The position numbers were made by a program, and so were the translations under genes. The notes under the pieces were generated by a model. The model was not told the origin of the DNA. It ran no database searches and saw only the letters and a list, made by a program, of their open reading frames with translations. Below, piece by piece: positions 6,515-17,064 of a stretch of 64,000 bases of DNA (position 1 is the stretch's first letter; every line of letters starts with the position of its first letter). This DNA is from Cochleicola gelatinilyticus. Its GTDB lineage: Bacteria; Bacteroidota; Bacteroidia; Flavobacteriales; Flavobacteriaceae. The stretch spans positions 1 to 64,000 of the forward strand of contig NZ_LRXL01000012.1 of assembly GCF_001637325.1 (NCBI RefSeq), written 5' to 3'.

Positions 6515-7816
6515 ATGAAAATTAAAAGCTTATTATTATTCTTATCATTAATTTCAGTTTCTGCTTTTTCACAAGACAAAACAATAGCATATCGCAACGC
6601 AGATAATGAGTTTATAGGTAAATTTTCCAGTAAAGAAAACACGGCACCACTTCCTCCACCAAGCGAGACATTTCACTTTCTTAAAAGCTATTCGTTAAAT
6701 ATTAGATGGCGTACGTATATGGGCGAACCACTAGAGCGATATAAATTTAATTGGGAGCGCAGTGACGGCTACACTATTAAGGTTGATGGAATTAAGAGGT
6801 CGATAAAAAGCGAAGATTTAAAAGAGTATCCAGATTTATTGAAACGTTTCGAAGAAATCAGGCCTACACGAGTAGATTTAAAATTGTATGGTACTGCTGG
6901 TGGTCGTACTAAAGATGAATTGGGAGCTTTTAGTGTAGGTAAAATAACGATCCCTAGCGAACAGACTGTTAATTTTGTATCATACACTTATATTGTTAAA
7001 GATGATGACCTACTTATTGGTCGTTCTGGGTATTCAAGATCGCAATGGGTAGATAGTGCTCCCGAAACTTGGAATGAATTTTTAAATTGGACAGGTGGTT
7101 TTAAATCCTTTAATATACCTACAAACGAATTTAAAAGGTTACCAAGTGAAGACCAATCCAAGCGAATTAAAGATATAAAGTCTATCTGGAAACAAATTAA
7201 TGCCATACAAATGCAGGGTGAGATTGAGAACATAGAATGGCCAGAGCTGGAAATGATAAATATCATTAAAACCTACGACCGCTATAAAAACAAAAAAAAA
7301 TCAAAAAAAACTGAAAGTGATGATGATTTTTGGAACGGAGAAGATGAGAAGGTCACAAAAAAAACTGAAAATGATGATTTTTGGAGTGGTGAATCTAAAA
7401 AAAATACGACAGTTGATTTTTGGAGTGGAAAAGGGTCTACAGAGGAAGAAGTCAATGTCCAAAAAAGTATAGCGACTGCAACAGGAAACCAGTACATAGG
7501 TCAAAAAGAAGTATTAACTAAAAGAATTACTATTTCGTACTATGACCACGGTGAAATAGATGGTGACAGAATAAATATAAAACATAATGGAAAAACGAAA
7601 GCTAATAATGTTACTCTCAGATCTTACGATGAAAATTTAAGTTTAGATTTAGAGGAAGGAGTAAATAGAATAAGTTTTGAAGCGTTAAATCAAGGAAGCG
7701 CAGGACAAAATACAGCTTCATTCACCGTTTATGATGCGAATAAAAACGTATTGTATACTAACGAATGGAAAATAAATACAGGATTCAAAGGCACATTATT
7801 ATTAATTAAACTATAA
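6515..7816 (+). CDS. secreted protein with acidic DFW repeats
   Basis: 433 residues. Signal peptide MKIKSLLLFLSLISVSAFSQ. The middle (about 30-250) is of unknown fold. A low-complexity linker (about 255-310) carries three repeats DDFWNGE, DDFWSGE and VDFWSGK separated by lysine-rich stretches. The C-terminal domain (about 330-433) has ITISYYDHGEIDGDRINI, then LEEGVNRISFEALNQGSAG and NTASFTVYD, a beta-sandwich-like module I know from the ends of various secreted Bacteroidota proteins. It ends 2 bases before the next gene, so the two are probably cotranscribed. Exported or surface location is inferred. Function unknown. Confidence 0.7.
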   Translation: MKIKSLLLFLSLISVSAFSQDKTIAYRNADNEFIGKFSSKENTAPLPPPSETFHFLKSYSLNIRWRTYMGEPLERYKFNWERSDGYTIKVDGIKRSIKSEDLKEYPDLLKRFEEIRPTRVDLKLYGTAGGRTKDELGAFSVGKITIPSEQTVNFVSYTYIVKDDDLLIGRSGYSRSQWVDSAPETWNEFLNWTGGFKSFNIPTNEFKRLPSEDQSKRIKDIKSIWKQINAIQMQGEIENIEWPELEMINIIKTYDRYKNKKKSKKTESDDDFWNGEDEKVTKKTENDDFWSGESKKNTTVDFWSGKGSTEEEVNVQKSIATATGNQYIGQKEVLTKRITISYYDHGEIDGDRINIKHNGKTKANNVTLRSYDENLSLDLEEGVNRISFEALNQGSAGQNTASFTVYDANKNVLYTNEWKINTGFKGTLLLIKL

Positions 7817-7818
7817 AG

Positions 7819-8769
7819 ATGAAAAGAATTATAATACTTATTACAGTAATGCTATTTTCTATGCTAAATCTTGCTGCTCAGAGCAAAAATGACCAAGCAA
7901 AAGCGTATTATATAGAGGCTGAAAAAAATTATGGATTAGAAAACTATCAATCTGCATTAAATAATTTAAGTAAGGTTGAAGAAATATTGGGCAGTACCAA
8001 CGCTCGTGTTATAGCTCTCAAAGTAAAATCTTACTTTGAGATGGGAGATTTTAATAACGCCAAGAAAAATCTCAATAAATTTTCTAATTACAGTTCTTCA
8101 GAAGCATTAAAAAATGAGATTTTGTCTTACATAGTAAAAATCGAAACTAAATTAGAAGAAGCTAAAATAAATGCTGAACGAGAAAGAAACGAAGATGAAA
8201 AAAACTACTTAAGGGCTAAGACTACGCATACTATAGAATCATACAATACGTACTTAAATAATCCTAAAAATTCCATTTATCGCTCTGAAGCAAAAAAAAT
8301 TCTAGATGAAGATGAAGGTTTTAAGCAAATTCGCTTGGCTAAAAAACAATTAGCAACACCCGAAGGTTTAACTGTTTTTTACTTTAAAGAAAAAACATAT
8401 CCATCGCCTACAGATTTTGAATTTTTAAAAACTTCTAATATTTTAAAATTAGGAAAATATGAAAATTACAGGCAAGGAAGAATATACGAAGTTCACCAAA
8501 TTCATTTGAGCGAATTAAACACAATAAAAATTTACAAGGAAGATAATTTTTTTGGTATAAAATTATATGGTGGGGTGGATAGAATAGGATATAAAATTAA
8601 GAAAAAAGGAAAGGTCTTCGATTTTAAATATCGCTTAAATTCAGATTCAGAAAAATATTATACTTTTTCTCTCAGCTTTAAAAGTTTAGAAAGTCTTAAT
8701 CAATTTATTGAAGGTTTCAAAGCGTATTTAAACAACCAAGGATATAAACCAAGGTTTACTAATGAATAA
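7819..8769 (+). CDS. secreted TPR-like protein
   Basis: 316 residues with a signal peptide (MKRIIILITVMLFSMLNLAAQ). Residues about 25-115 read as two to three TPR units (AKAYYIEAEKNYGLENYQSALNNL, then VIALKVKSYFEMGDFNNAKKNL), followed by a charged helical, possibly coiled-coil segment (about 115-180). The C-terminal part (about 190-316) is beta-rich and unrecognised. The start follows the previous stop by 2 bases, so they probably share a transcript and work together outside the cytoplasm. TPR points to protein-protein contact; no enzyme motif seen. Confidence 0.7.
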   Translation: MKRIIILITVMLFSMLNLAAQSKNDQAKAYYIEAEKNYGLENYQSALNNLSKVEEILGSTNARVIALKVKSYFEMGDFNNAKKNLNKFSNYSSSEALKNEILSYIVKIETKLEEAKINAERERNEDEKNYLRAKTTHTIESYNTYLNNPKNSIYRSEAKKILDEDEGFKQIRLAKKQLATPEGLTVFYFKEKTYPSPTDFEFLKTSNILKLGKYENYRQGRIYEVHQIHLSELNTIKIYKEDNFFGIKLYGGVDRIGYKIKKKGKVFDFKYRLNSDSEKYYTFSLSFKSLESLNQFIEGFKAYLNNQGYKPRFTNE

Positions 8770-8817
8770 GTGTTTATCCTAAGTATTTATGTCAATTTAA
8801 AAAAAATCAACGAATAA

Positions 8818-9057
8818 GTTAAAATCACTAAGGCATATAATTTAGATAAAACTAGAGAGATTTTTCAGAAAAAAATAAAAACCTCTTTTGTGGCAGACAG
8901 GATAATAAAGTCAAAAATCGTTTGCCAACAGCGACCACTTGAAGGAATAGACTCAAATAGTTTATTTGATGACGTGGAAGATTATATTAAAAACAATACT
9001 AAGAAGTATAAAAACTCTAAACTAAAAAAACCTTCAACAATAGGCGTTAAAGGGTGA
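8818..9057 (+). pseudogene. ORF remnant without start codon
   Basis: One frame is open for about 79 codons to TGA 9055-9057, with protein-like content (FVADRIIKSKIVCQQRPLEG, then LFDDVEDYIKNN and a lysine-rich end) but no ATG/GTG start near its beginning; it is preceded by an in-frame TAA. This looks like the C-terminal end of a lost gene between 7819-8769 and 9073-10170. Family not recognised. The rest of 8770-9072 shows nothing else. Confidence 0.35.
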
Positions 9058-9072
9058 ATTGTATTAATAACT

Positions 9073-10170
9073 ATGAAATTTTTAAACTTACTTGGAATAT
9101 TATTTATAACAATCACAACTCAGGCTCAACAGCTTAAAATAAATCCCGAACTTATTGCACAAAGCGTAGAAGAGGTTGTATTGCCAGTTTCAGAAGATGC
9201 GTATGTCCTTGTAAAAGATAGTATAGCCTATGCCTATAAGATAGATGCTGTATTGCCCTATAAAAAACAAAATCTTAAAAATAGTTACATTTTAGATGTT
9301 GTAAATAACAGGGTATACTCCTTAGCATTAGTTTCTAAGAAGGTCGATCAGGTAGATGAGTTTTTAAATACAACAACGCTTGTTTATTACAAATATGAAT
9401 TTAATTACTGCGAGATTGAAAGTGCTAAGACAACTACATTGATGAATACCTATGGTTATTTTATTCCAAAAATAGTTGTTTCAGAATTTGCTCCATTTAA
9501 CGGCACATTGAACGCAGATGATTTATATACGACAAGTATTTATGAATCATCAGATCATTTAGCACTACCTTCACATTACTTGAGAATTGATAAAAATAAT
9601 GTATTAGCAGTTCTTAACAATGGATATCTTGTACTGTCTGAAGCAAAGAACCACAAGGTAGCTCAAAAAAAATATTGGGGAAATTTTAATGGAACTCTAA
9701 GCTTACAACGTAGTGTGAAAATTGGGGATTTTGCACGTATTACATTTCAACGCTATAGGGAAGATATAGATGATTTGGAAACGTTTTGGAGTATATTAGA
9801 TCTTAAGAAACAAATCTTTGTACCTATAAATTTAGAGCAATTTTACAGTAATCTAGAAAATATTGAGGAGCAGGATATCAGCTTGCTAAATAGCACACCC
9901 TTATTTTATAAGGCTTTAAACAGTACAAATATTAGAATGTTTGTCCTGCCAGACAACAATTATGTTTGGGTAAACGACCAGTCTTATTATTACGGTTCCA
10001 AAGAGCTCTCTAAATATGCTATTTTAAAAAAAGATGTCATAAACTATAACCTTAACGTGCACACACACATTTACGACCATCCCGCTCGTATATTGAGAGC
10101 CATTGCACCACAAGAAACTGAAAAAATTAAAGCATTCTCTAAGTCTTATGAATTAAAAAAAAGACAGTAA
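9073..10170 (+). CDS. secreted protein, possibly related to WD40/caspase-associated regions
   Basis: 365 residues with signal peptide MKFLNLLGILFITITTQAQ. The body has repeated beta-rich blocks without a clear motif. The C-terminus carries LPDNNYVWVNDQSYYYGSKE, then a 25-residue spacer and YDHPARILRAI. That order is like the segment (DxNYYYAxK...NRPDIVL) found between WD40 repeats and the caspase domain in large Bacteroidota caspase proteins. Here the caspase domain is absent, so the protein may be a derived or truncated version. The resemblance is by eye only. Stands alone behind the remnant at 8818-9057. Confidence 0.55.
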   Translation: MKFLNLLGILFITITTQAQQLKINPELIAQSVEEVVLPVSEDAYVLVKDSIAYAYKIDAVLPYKKQNLKNSYILDVVNNRVYSLALVSKKVDQVDEFLNTTTLVYYKYEFNYCEIESAKTTTLMNTYGYFIPKIVVSEFAPFNGTLNADDLYTTSIYESSDHLALPSHYLRIDKNNVLAVLNNGYLVLSEAKNHKVAQKKYWGNFNGTLSLQRSVKIGDFARITFQRYREDIDDLETFWSILDLKKQIFVPINLEQFYSNLENIEEQDISLLNSTPLFYKALNSTNIRMFVLPDNNYVWVNDQSYYYGSKELSKYAILKKDVINYNLNVHTHIYDHPARILRAIAPQETEKIKAFSKSYELKKRQ

Positions 10171-10382
10171 AAATTAATCTATATATTACTATAAACCATT
10201 GAAGTGTAGATTCCAGAAATAGCTTAACTAAAAATTTAATCTTTTAGGACTATACGTGAATAAAGACAAAAAACAACTCTGCTGAAAAACTTTCTACAAT
10301 AAAGTAAGTTTCAATTAAAGATTTTAATGGAGGAAATGAACCTATAGTTGCGTATTTTGCTACCCTTTAAATTTAGAATTAT

Positions 10383-11183
10383 ATGATTACCAAAAAACAA
10401 TTAAAGAATAAGGTAAAGCAAATTCCTTTTGTTCAAAAAATATTGTTTCAAAGAAATAAAAAACGTTTCCAATTAAATTTCAAAAAAGAAGTATATAAAA
10501 ACCCGCCGGCATATATTTTTCAAATGGGAAAGGTGGGCTCTAGTTCTGCTTTTCATTCAATAAAAAACCAATATCATGGTATGTGCATACGCTCCCACTG
10601 GTTTTCAGATAAGGAATCCGATTTACATGTAAAGGCATTGTATAATTTGTATCAAAAAGAAAAGTTTCCAATTAAAATTATTTCAATGGTAAGAGAGCCA
10701 ATCTCAAGAAATATTTCTGCATTTTTCCAAAACTTTGAGCGCGATACTGGAACTAAATACAAAGATCATAATTTTTCATTACAGCAATTACAAGAATTAT
10801 TTTTGAAAAACTACAAACATGAAATGCCTTTAACCTGGCTCGATGATACTATAAAAGCGATCTTCGGAATCGATGTTTATGAAATGCCGTTCCCAGAATC
10901 TGGATATAAAACCTACCAAAATGGTCCTATCGAATTATTGCTTTATAAACATGATGTTGATGATGCAACCAAAGAAAAAATTATATCTGATTATCTTCAA
11001 ATTCCAAATTTTAAGCTGTCAAATATTAATATGGGAGCTGCTAAAGAATATGCTGTTACCTATAAAGAATTTATAAATTTAAAAATGCCTCACTCCTACT
11101 TAGATGCTATGTTAAATTCAAAATATACCAAACATTTCTATACCAGTGACATATATAAAATTCGGCAAAAGTGGTCGAGTTAA
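10383..11183 (+). CDS. NKWYS-type putative capsular polysaccharide / sulfotransferase-like protein
   Basis: 266 residues, no signal peptide. YIFQMGKVGSSSAFHSI (about residues 44-60) fits a PAPS 5'-phosphosulfate-binding loop, and ISMVREPISRNISAFFQNF (about 100-118) fits the 3'-phosphate-binding motif with the Arg-Glu-Pro core. This pairing is typical of the NKWYS family annotated as putative capsular polysaccharide synthesis proteins. The likely role is cytoplasmic sulfation of a surface glycan. No glycosyltransferase cluster surrounds it, so it is an orphan. Substrate unknown. Confidence 0.7.
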   Translation: MITKKQLKNKVKQIPFVQKILFQRNKKRFQLNFKKEVYKNPPAYIFQMGKVGSSSAFHSIKNQYHGMCIRSHWFSDKESDLHVKALYNLYQKEKFPIKIISMVREPISRNISAFFQNFERDTGTKYKDHNFSLQQLQELFLKNYKHEMPLTWLDDTIKAIFGIDVYEMPFPESGYKTYQNGPIELLLYKHDVDDATKEKIISDYLQIPNFKLSNINMGAAKEYAVTYKEFINLKMPHSYLDAMLNSKYTKHFYTSDIYKIRQKWSS

Positions 11184-11246
11184 TAGTAGGTAATAGTGTG
11201 TATATAGCTAAGCAAAAAAATATAACACGGAACTTAAATTCTGAAA

Positions 11247-11660
11247 CTAACTTATATTCCTTCGAAAAGATTCTACAATTTCTACAAGTTCCCCAGGTTC
11301 TATTGGTTTTATAATATAATCAGAAATTTCGGAAATCATTTCAGCTCTACGTATATCGCTCGGATCTACTGAAGAAGAAACCATATAAATTAATATCTTC
11401 TTTCCTACTCTAGGCTTCAGCTTTATGTATTCTTCCATAAATTGGAACCCATCCATGATTGGCATATTGATATCTAACAATATTATATCGGGAAGATCCT
11501 TAGTATTATCGATATTCTTAATGAAAAAATCTAATGCTTCTTCTCCATCTGAAAAAATTAAAATTTCATTCGCTAAGTCATACACTTTTATAGTTTTAGA
11601 AATAGTAAATTGATAAATCTTATCATCATCAATAACGCAAATGTTATAAAGGTTCTTCAT
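11247..11660 (-). CDS. response regulator receiver protein (single domain)
   Basis: About 137 residues, essentially one CheY-like receiver domain: acidic pocket VIDDD near the start, phospho-acceptor Asp in IILLDINMP, switch serine in YMVSSSVDP, and conserved Lys in YIIKPIE. The IYQFTI start is typical of the Rcp1-like regulators paired with PAS kinases in Bacteroidota. No output domain. The ATG at 11660 (MKNLYN) has an AGG just upstream; another ATG lies at 11672. It overlaps the end of the upstream kinase gene, so the two were cotranscribed and translationally coupled. The kinase is broken, so this regulator may be orphaned. Confidence 0.85.
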   Translation of the reverse strand: MKNLYNICVIDDDKIYQFTISKTIKVYDLANEILIFSDGEEALDFFIKNIDNTKDLPDIILLDINMPIMDGFQFMEEYIKLKPRVGKKILIYMVSSSVDPSDIRRAEMISEISDYIIKPIEPGELVEIVESFRRNIS

Positions 11661-12771
11661 GCCTATTTTCATTAAAAATTACTGTAAAGACACTCCCTTT
11701 GTTAACTTCACTCGTTGCGTAAATTTTTCCACCCATCGATTCGATCTGTACCTTTGTTAAATACAGCCCTACTCCTTTAGCCTCTGGGTGTCTATGGAAT
11801 GTTTTGTTTAAACCAAATAATTTATGACCATGCTTTTTTAAATCGATTCCCAATCCATTATCTTGAAATGTTAGTTTAATTTTACCATCGATAATTTCTG
11901 TCTTGATGTGTACTTCTGGGGCTCTATTTGGAGACCGATATTTAACAGCATTTGATACTAAGTTAAGAAAAATACTCTCTAAATATGTTTTATCATATTT
12001 AATTTTAGGTGTTTTTGAAAAATCACTAGTAATGATCGCATTTGTACCTGAAATTTTTTGTGAGATTATTTCTTTTGTTTTCCTTAGAATATGATCAAAT
12101 TCTAAAATTTCAAGCTCTTTCTCACATTCCTTCTTTGTTTTTAAAGCTTCAATTAATGTATTTAAAGTAGTTGTAAGGTGGCTAATAACAGTTTCAAACT
12201 TTTCGAATAATTCTTCCCTCTCTTCTTCCGTTTCAGAAATTCTATACAAATGAAGCAACGCATTTAGATTACTAACTGGTGAACGCAAATTATGAGAAGA
12301 TATATGAGCAAAATCTTCGAGCTGCTTGTTTTGTCCAGATAAATGCTGTGTTAGTACTATTAAATTTTCTTTAGCTTGAATGATTTTTTGCTCTGAAGCT
12401 TTTTGTTCTGTGATATCCTGACATGTACCTATTATATCAATTATATCACCAAATTCATTTACATTAATATTGGCTCTAACGCGAACAATTTTTACGGTTC
12501 CGTCTTGTAATTTAATACGGTGTACCAAATCTTCAAACTTATTATTTTTTAGGGTATTCTGCTGATGTAATTTTACTCTTTCAATATCTTCTGGATGAAC
12601 GTGCTCAAGGTAGGTATTAAACGTTACCTCAGTGTTTTCTTCAAGGCCCATGATGCGGTAAAAATTAGCAGACCATTTTACAGTTTTTGTAATAACATTG
12701 GTTTGCCAATTCCCAGTCATAGTAATCTTCTCCGCAAAATTTAATAAGTATTTTTTTTTGCAACAATTCAT
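11644..12771 (-). pseudogene. PAS sensor histidine kinase, C-terminal part of broken gene
   Basis: Open frame of 375 codons. It begins in the middle of a PAS domain (LLNFAEKITMTGNW, to about residue 130), continues with the H-box (SSHNLRSPV, about residue 160) and the ATPase boxes LVSNAVKYRS, DNGLGID and GVGLYLTK, so the catalytic core is intact. Its apparent ATG (MNCC...) is an accident of frame. In the frame of the upstream part, the codons just before read AAIRDITVQKLAKHELLQKK and run through a nine-A run (12751-12759) where eight A would keep frame. This is the same gene as 12857-15402. May still be translated as a cytosolic kinase, but more likely dead. Confidence 0.75.
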
Positions 12772-12856
12772 GCTTAGCTAATTTTTGGACTGTAATATCA
12801 CGAATCGCAGCTGAAACCAATATACCTTCTTCTGTTTGAAGGGGACTTAGACTTAT

Positions 12857-15402
12857 TTAAACCGGAATTTCCAATCCTTCTTTGCTTAATCCAAAGAGTT
12901 CCCTTTCAACACCTACGGCACTATACATAGGGCTGCCAAAATAATTATCTAAATACGAGTCGTATGCTTCAAAAAAACGTTCTGGAATCAACTTATTTGC
13001 TGGTTTGTCCATTAGTTCTTTAGTAGAATATCCAAACAGTTTTTCGGCCTGTTTATTAATAAGTTGAATTTTTCCTTCTTCATTCAAGATTATCATAGCA
13101 TCGGGAGCGGACTCTAACAATCCTCGAAATTTGTTCTCAGCCATTCGTTGCTGGGTAATATCTTGACAGGTCCCGATAATTTCTATTATTTCGCCATCTT
13201 TATTGGTAATGACTTCACCTAAAGATAAAATTGTTTTTATAGTGCCGTTCTTCAATATAATTCGATTCATTAAATCATCGAAGACTTTACTTTCATTTAA
13301 TTTTATTTGATGTTCATGCACTATTTTTAAATCTTCGGGATGCACAAAACTTAAAAACCTATCGAACGTAATTTCTTCCCGAATATCTAATTCGTATATT
13401 TTATAAAGATTATCAGACCATTTTACTTTTCTGGTTAGCATATTTAATTGCCAATTCCCCATCATAGTAATTTGTTCTGCAAAGTTTAGCAATTGATTTT
13501 TTTTCAGTAATTCATCTTTCGTGTTATTTCGTTCGGTAATGTCGACCGAGACACCTAGAAAACCAATATTTTCTCCTAATTCATTCTTAACACTCGATAG
13601 TGTTAGCTGAACGGGAAACGTAGAGCCATCTTTTCTAACATATGTCCATTCTCTGGTGTCGTATAGATCTCGTTTTGCTAAATATTCATAAAAATTAAAT
13701 TCATGTGGTACAGTACCATTTATTGCTGCTATGTCAATTATAAATCTTTGAATTTCACTTTTTAAATGAAAAATTTCAGCCGTTTCTATTCCAACTACTT
13801 CAGAAGAGGTATACCCTAATAAATGCTCCGCTCCATGATTAAAGTGATTTATTAAACCGTTATTGTCTATAGATACTATTCCGATAGGACCAGAATTTAA
13901 AACTGCTTTTAACTCAGAATTAGCCTTACTTAAAGCTAACTCTGACCGTTTTATATGATCAATATCCTGAAACATTCCGAAGAGTCGCACACACTTACCG
14001 TCTACCATTTGTGCTTGACCTATAGAACGTGTCCATCTGGTAGCACCTTTTGCAGTTGTAAGTTCTACCTCTAACTCGAAAGGAACACCATCTTCCATTG
14101 CAGCTTTAACAGCACTTTCTACTAAATCTCTATTTTTCCCTTTTTTATAAAAATTAATGCTTGTTTCAAGATCTGGTTCATATCCCTCTGGAACTTCGTG
14201 TATTTCACAGACCATTTTACTCCAATATACTTTCCCTTTTAGAAGGTCTAAATCCCAAGTACCAATTCGGGCGACTTCATTTGTCTTGTTTAATATTTTC
14301 TGAATACGAATATTTTCTTCTTCTTTTTCTTTTGCATGCGTGATATCACCTGTATGCATTAAGATCCCTCCAATTTTACCTTCTGCAATATACCATGGCC
14401 GAACATCCCAATAAATCCATTGCACGGTTCCATCGGCACGTACAAATGGTGCTTCATCACAAATATTTACAGCTCCGTTTAAACATTTTTTGTTAATTTC
14501 TTTCCAATCATCCCCTATTTCTGGAAAAACATCATAATGAGAGCGACCTATAACCTCTTGGCCTTCCATTTTATAATCTGTTATCCATCGTCGGGATACT
14601 GCCATGTAATGCATATTATTATCAAGCATTGCAATAGCTGTTGGTGCTTGTTCAATAAATATTTTGTTAATAGAATCTTTCACTTTTAGATCGGTTCTAA
14701 GTTTTGTTTGTTCCAACATACTTGTCTTCAATCTATTTTCAGAAATAGCTAATTCTTTATTAATTTGTGACAGCTCTCTATTCTTAGTGAACAATTGTTT
14801 TAACACTGGAATTAAAACAAAAACAAGTTCGCCTAACAAGATCAAAAAAGTTATAATGGCAAGGAGGTATACCGTGTTCTTTAACCTGTTAATAGTATTT
14901 GTAGAGGTATTAAAATAATGATTTGAAAGAGCGTTAAGGATTTTAAAATAGGAACTTTCTACAGCGTTTACCTTTTCTATAGCAGCTTTTGTTACAAGTA
15001 AGTTGGTACTTTGAACAATGGTTTTAGAAGAAGCAACAATTATATTTACATAACGTTCACTAGCCTGAAGTAAAGAATCTGCAGTTAAATCTGCTCTATT
15101 AGTATTATTGTGATTTTCACGAAGTTCAGTTTGTGAATGTTCGAAAAGGGAGATCGTTTCTTTTAATTCCTCAATTGCATTGCGATAATCTGTCCTGTCA
15201 TTTCTATCGTCTATAACAGAAATTAAATGCACAATGCGGTGACTAAGTAGGCTATGATGACCAGCTATTCTAATTGCATCTGCATTAGAATTTTGAAAAC
15301 TAATACTTCGCTGAAGTATAAATACAACACTTATTAGAACTATTAGTATAGTGATAATAAATATCTATTTTTAATAGACCGAGTAAGTTTCTGAATTACC
15401 AA
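12857..15402 (-). pseudogene. membrane PAS sensor kinase, N-terminal part of broken gene
   Basis: The long open part is 12857-15232 (791 codons). It encodes a PilJ/CHASE3-like helical extracytoplasmic region, a membrane segment (TVYLLAIITFLILLGELVFV), then about five PAS/PAC units, among them NSGPIGIVSIDNNG and ESAPDAMIILNEEG. It ends at TAA (12857-12859) in the middle of a PAS domain (GLEIPV-stop-ISLSPLQT), where GAA would restore Glu. Upstream of 15232 the frame continues as IAGHHSLLSHRIVHL and a first membrane segment (ITILIVLISVVFILQ), then shifts near 15365 to QKLTRSIKNRYLL from a TTG at 15402. With the A-run shift at 12751-12759, three lesions break the gene. Confidence 0.75.
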
Positions 15403-16356
15403 GTTATTAATTTTTTAATGTTTAATAAACAGAGAGAAACTTTTAAAATACACCATAAAGAAATAGAGTTAAGTTTCTTACTATTCATAAAACACTTTTT
15501 TACTAAGCTAAAATAAGTTTGTATTAAATATCGATATTGAACTCTACGACTTAAAAAAGATAAAAAATGTAAACTGGTACTTAAACACCAGTTTAAACTT
15601 GGGGATTTATGCTGAATCAATCAATTTAGAGGCGATATTTTTCAAATATAGTTTAATTAAATTTAAGAAAACTTTTTTATTTTTTTACCGAACTTAAAAC
15701 CTAAGTGCTGTATTTCAGTAGAAAGCCTTTCCATATTTTTAAAAATTTATAGTATTCTGCCCCTTCTCAAATAGAACCTTGGAAGTTCAAAAAAAATTAA
15801 GATTGCTCAAAAATTAATGATCGAAGGTTCTAGTGTTTACAGGAATTTCTTATTTCTTTAAAATAAATAAACACTAAGAATCTGTATATTCTAAAACATA
15901 TGAATGCCTAAAAAATAAGAACCAGCTATAAAGTAGCTAGCAATTTTTTTAGGAGTTTTAAACTGTAGTTAGAGGCGGTCTATTCAATGAAAACAGATTT
16001 CGAAAAAGAATAAATTTAATTAGAACGAACTATTATTGTTCGTTAATAATGAGTTTTGTGTCTCAAAATGCTAGTATCAAAATATTTTAATTGTGCTTAT
16101 GTAAGAATCTATACACCCACCATCAATAAATGATTATACATACTATCACAGGGTAATTTTTTAGTGTAAATATATTACTTCGGAAGTAGTTCTAAACATG
16201 TCGCTAGCCCATATATATTATATTTAAAGGGGTTTAAGTATAACTAAAGTTACTTCTGAAACTATTCAATTTTTTAAAGCATTTTCCGTCTTATTATGAA
16301 TGAACTTTGACAAAAAAATCACAAAGTAAATAATGAGATTCTAAACATTCTCATTT
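15403..16356. other. long gene-free AT-rich stretch
   Basis: About 950 bases between the broken kinase gene and the DUF2490 gene. Only short AT-rich open frames occur (for example 15396-15620 on the minus strand), none with protein-like content. No hairpin terminator, tRNA or repeat recognised. Possibly eroded coding sequence, in line with the decayed neighbour. Confidence 0.6.
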
Positions 16357-17064
16357 TTAATTAATTGAATATTTTAATGTAGTTTGTAATACGTGATTAC
16401 TTCTATATTGATTTGCTCCTAATGGTGCATAATCATTCATATATCCAAGTTCGAAAGCGGCATTATTAGAAATAGGATACGCCAGACCTATATAGAACCA
16501 ATTTTGATTTAACGACCTAGGTACAATCCCTTCATCTGCATTCAGCCAAATTTCATCAAATACCGAAATACTTATTTTCTTACCTTCTTGAACAGTTATT
16601 AAGGGCATAGACCACGTAAAGCGATACCTAAAGCGGTGTAAATAATCGGTTTCATCTTTTAAAAATTCACCCGTTGGTTGTTGTGTAAATTCATCGACAA
16701 ACCGTTGTTCGAATCTAAAACGATGCTTAAAACTTGATGTACCCGAGCTATGGGAAAGCATAACTTGTTCCCAGGCGTTATGCTCATTAAAATCAAATTC
16801 ATTTCTGTAATTTTTAGCATAGGTATAGCCTACCGAAAAAGATACAACTTCGTTTAATTTATAATTTACAGAGGGTCGAATTAATAATTGCTGCCAATCA
16901 CTTAAAAAATTAGTTCTCCTAAAATGAACTTCATTTTTTAAATAAAATTGATCGTTTAAATCGTAATCTAAAAGTAGTGTACTCCAAGAACCATAACTTT
17001 CCTCGGTACTTTGACTAAACATGTAAAAAGGTAAAATAAATAATAAAGATAAAAGGTATTTCAA
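16357..17064 (-). CDS. DUF2490 family outer-membrane beta-barrel protein
   Basis: 235 residues: signal peptide (MKYLLSLLFILPFYMFSQ), then alternating amphipathic strands, WSTLLLDYDLNDQFYLKNEVHFRR at the start, NEHNAWEQVMLSH and the arginine-rich FKHRFRFEQRF in the middle, ending LQTTLKYSIN with an aromatic-rich last strand. This is the DUF2490 pattern (about 220-240 residues), an outer-membrane barrel of unknown function. Monocistronic. The 430 bases upstream (17065-17497) show no gene or clear signal. Confidence 0.8.
   Translation of the reverse strand: MKYLLSLLFILPFYMFSQSTEESYGSWSTLLLDYDLNDQFYLKNEVHFRRTNFLSDWQQLLIRPSVNYKLNEVVSFSVGYTYAKNYRNEFDFNEHNAWEQVMLSHSSGTSSFKHRFRFEQRFVDEFTQQPTGEFLKDETDYLHRFRYRFTWSMPLITVQEGKKISISVFDEIWLNADEGIVPRSLNQNWFYIGLAYPISNNAAFELGYMNDYAPLGANQYRSNHVLQTTLKYSIN

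Noticed and set aside
7282-7504. Minus-strand ORFs over the DFW repeats
   Set aside because: Shadows created by the repeated GAT/TTT codons of the real gene on the other strand.
15396-15620. 74-codon ORF on the minus strand
   Set aside because: Composition is not protein-like and it overlaps the decayed start of the kinase gene.
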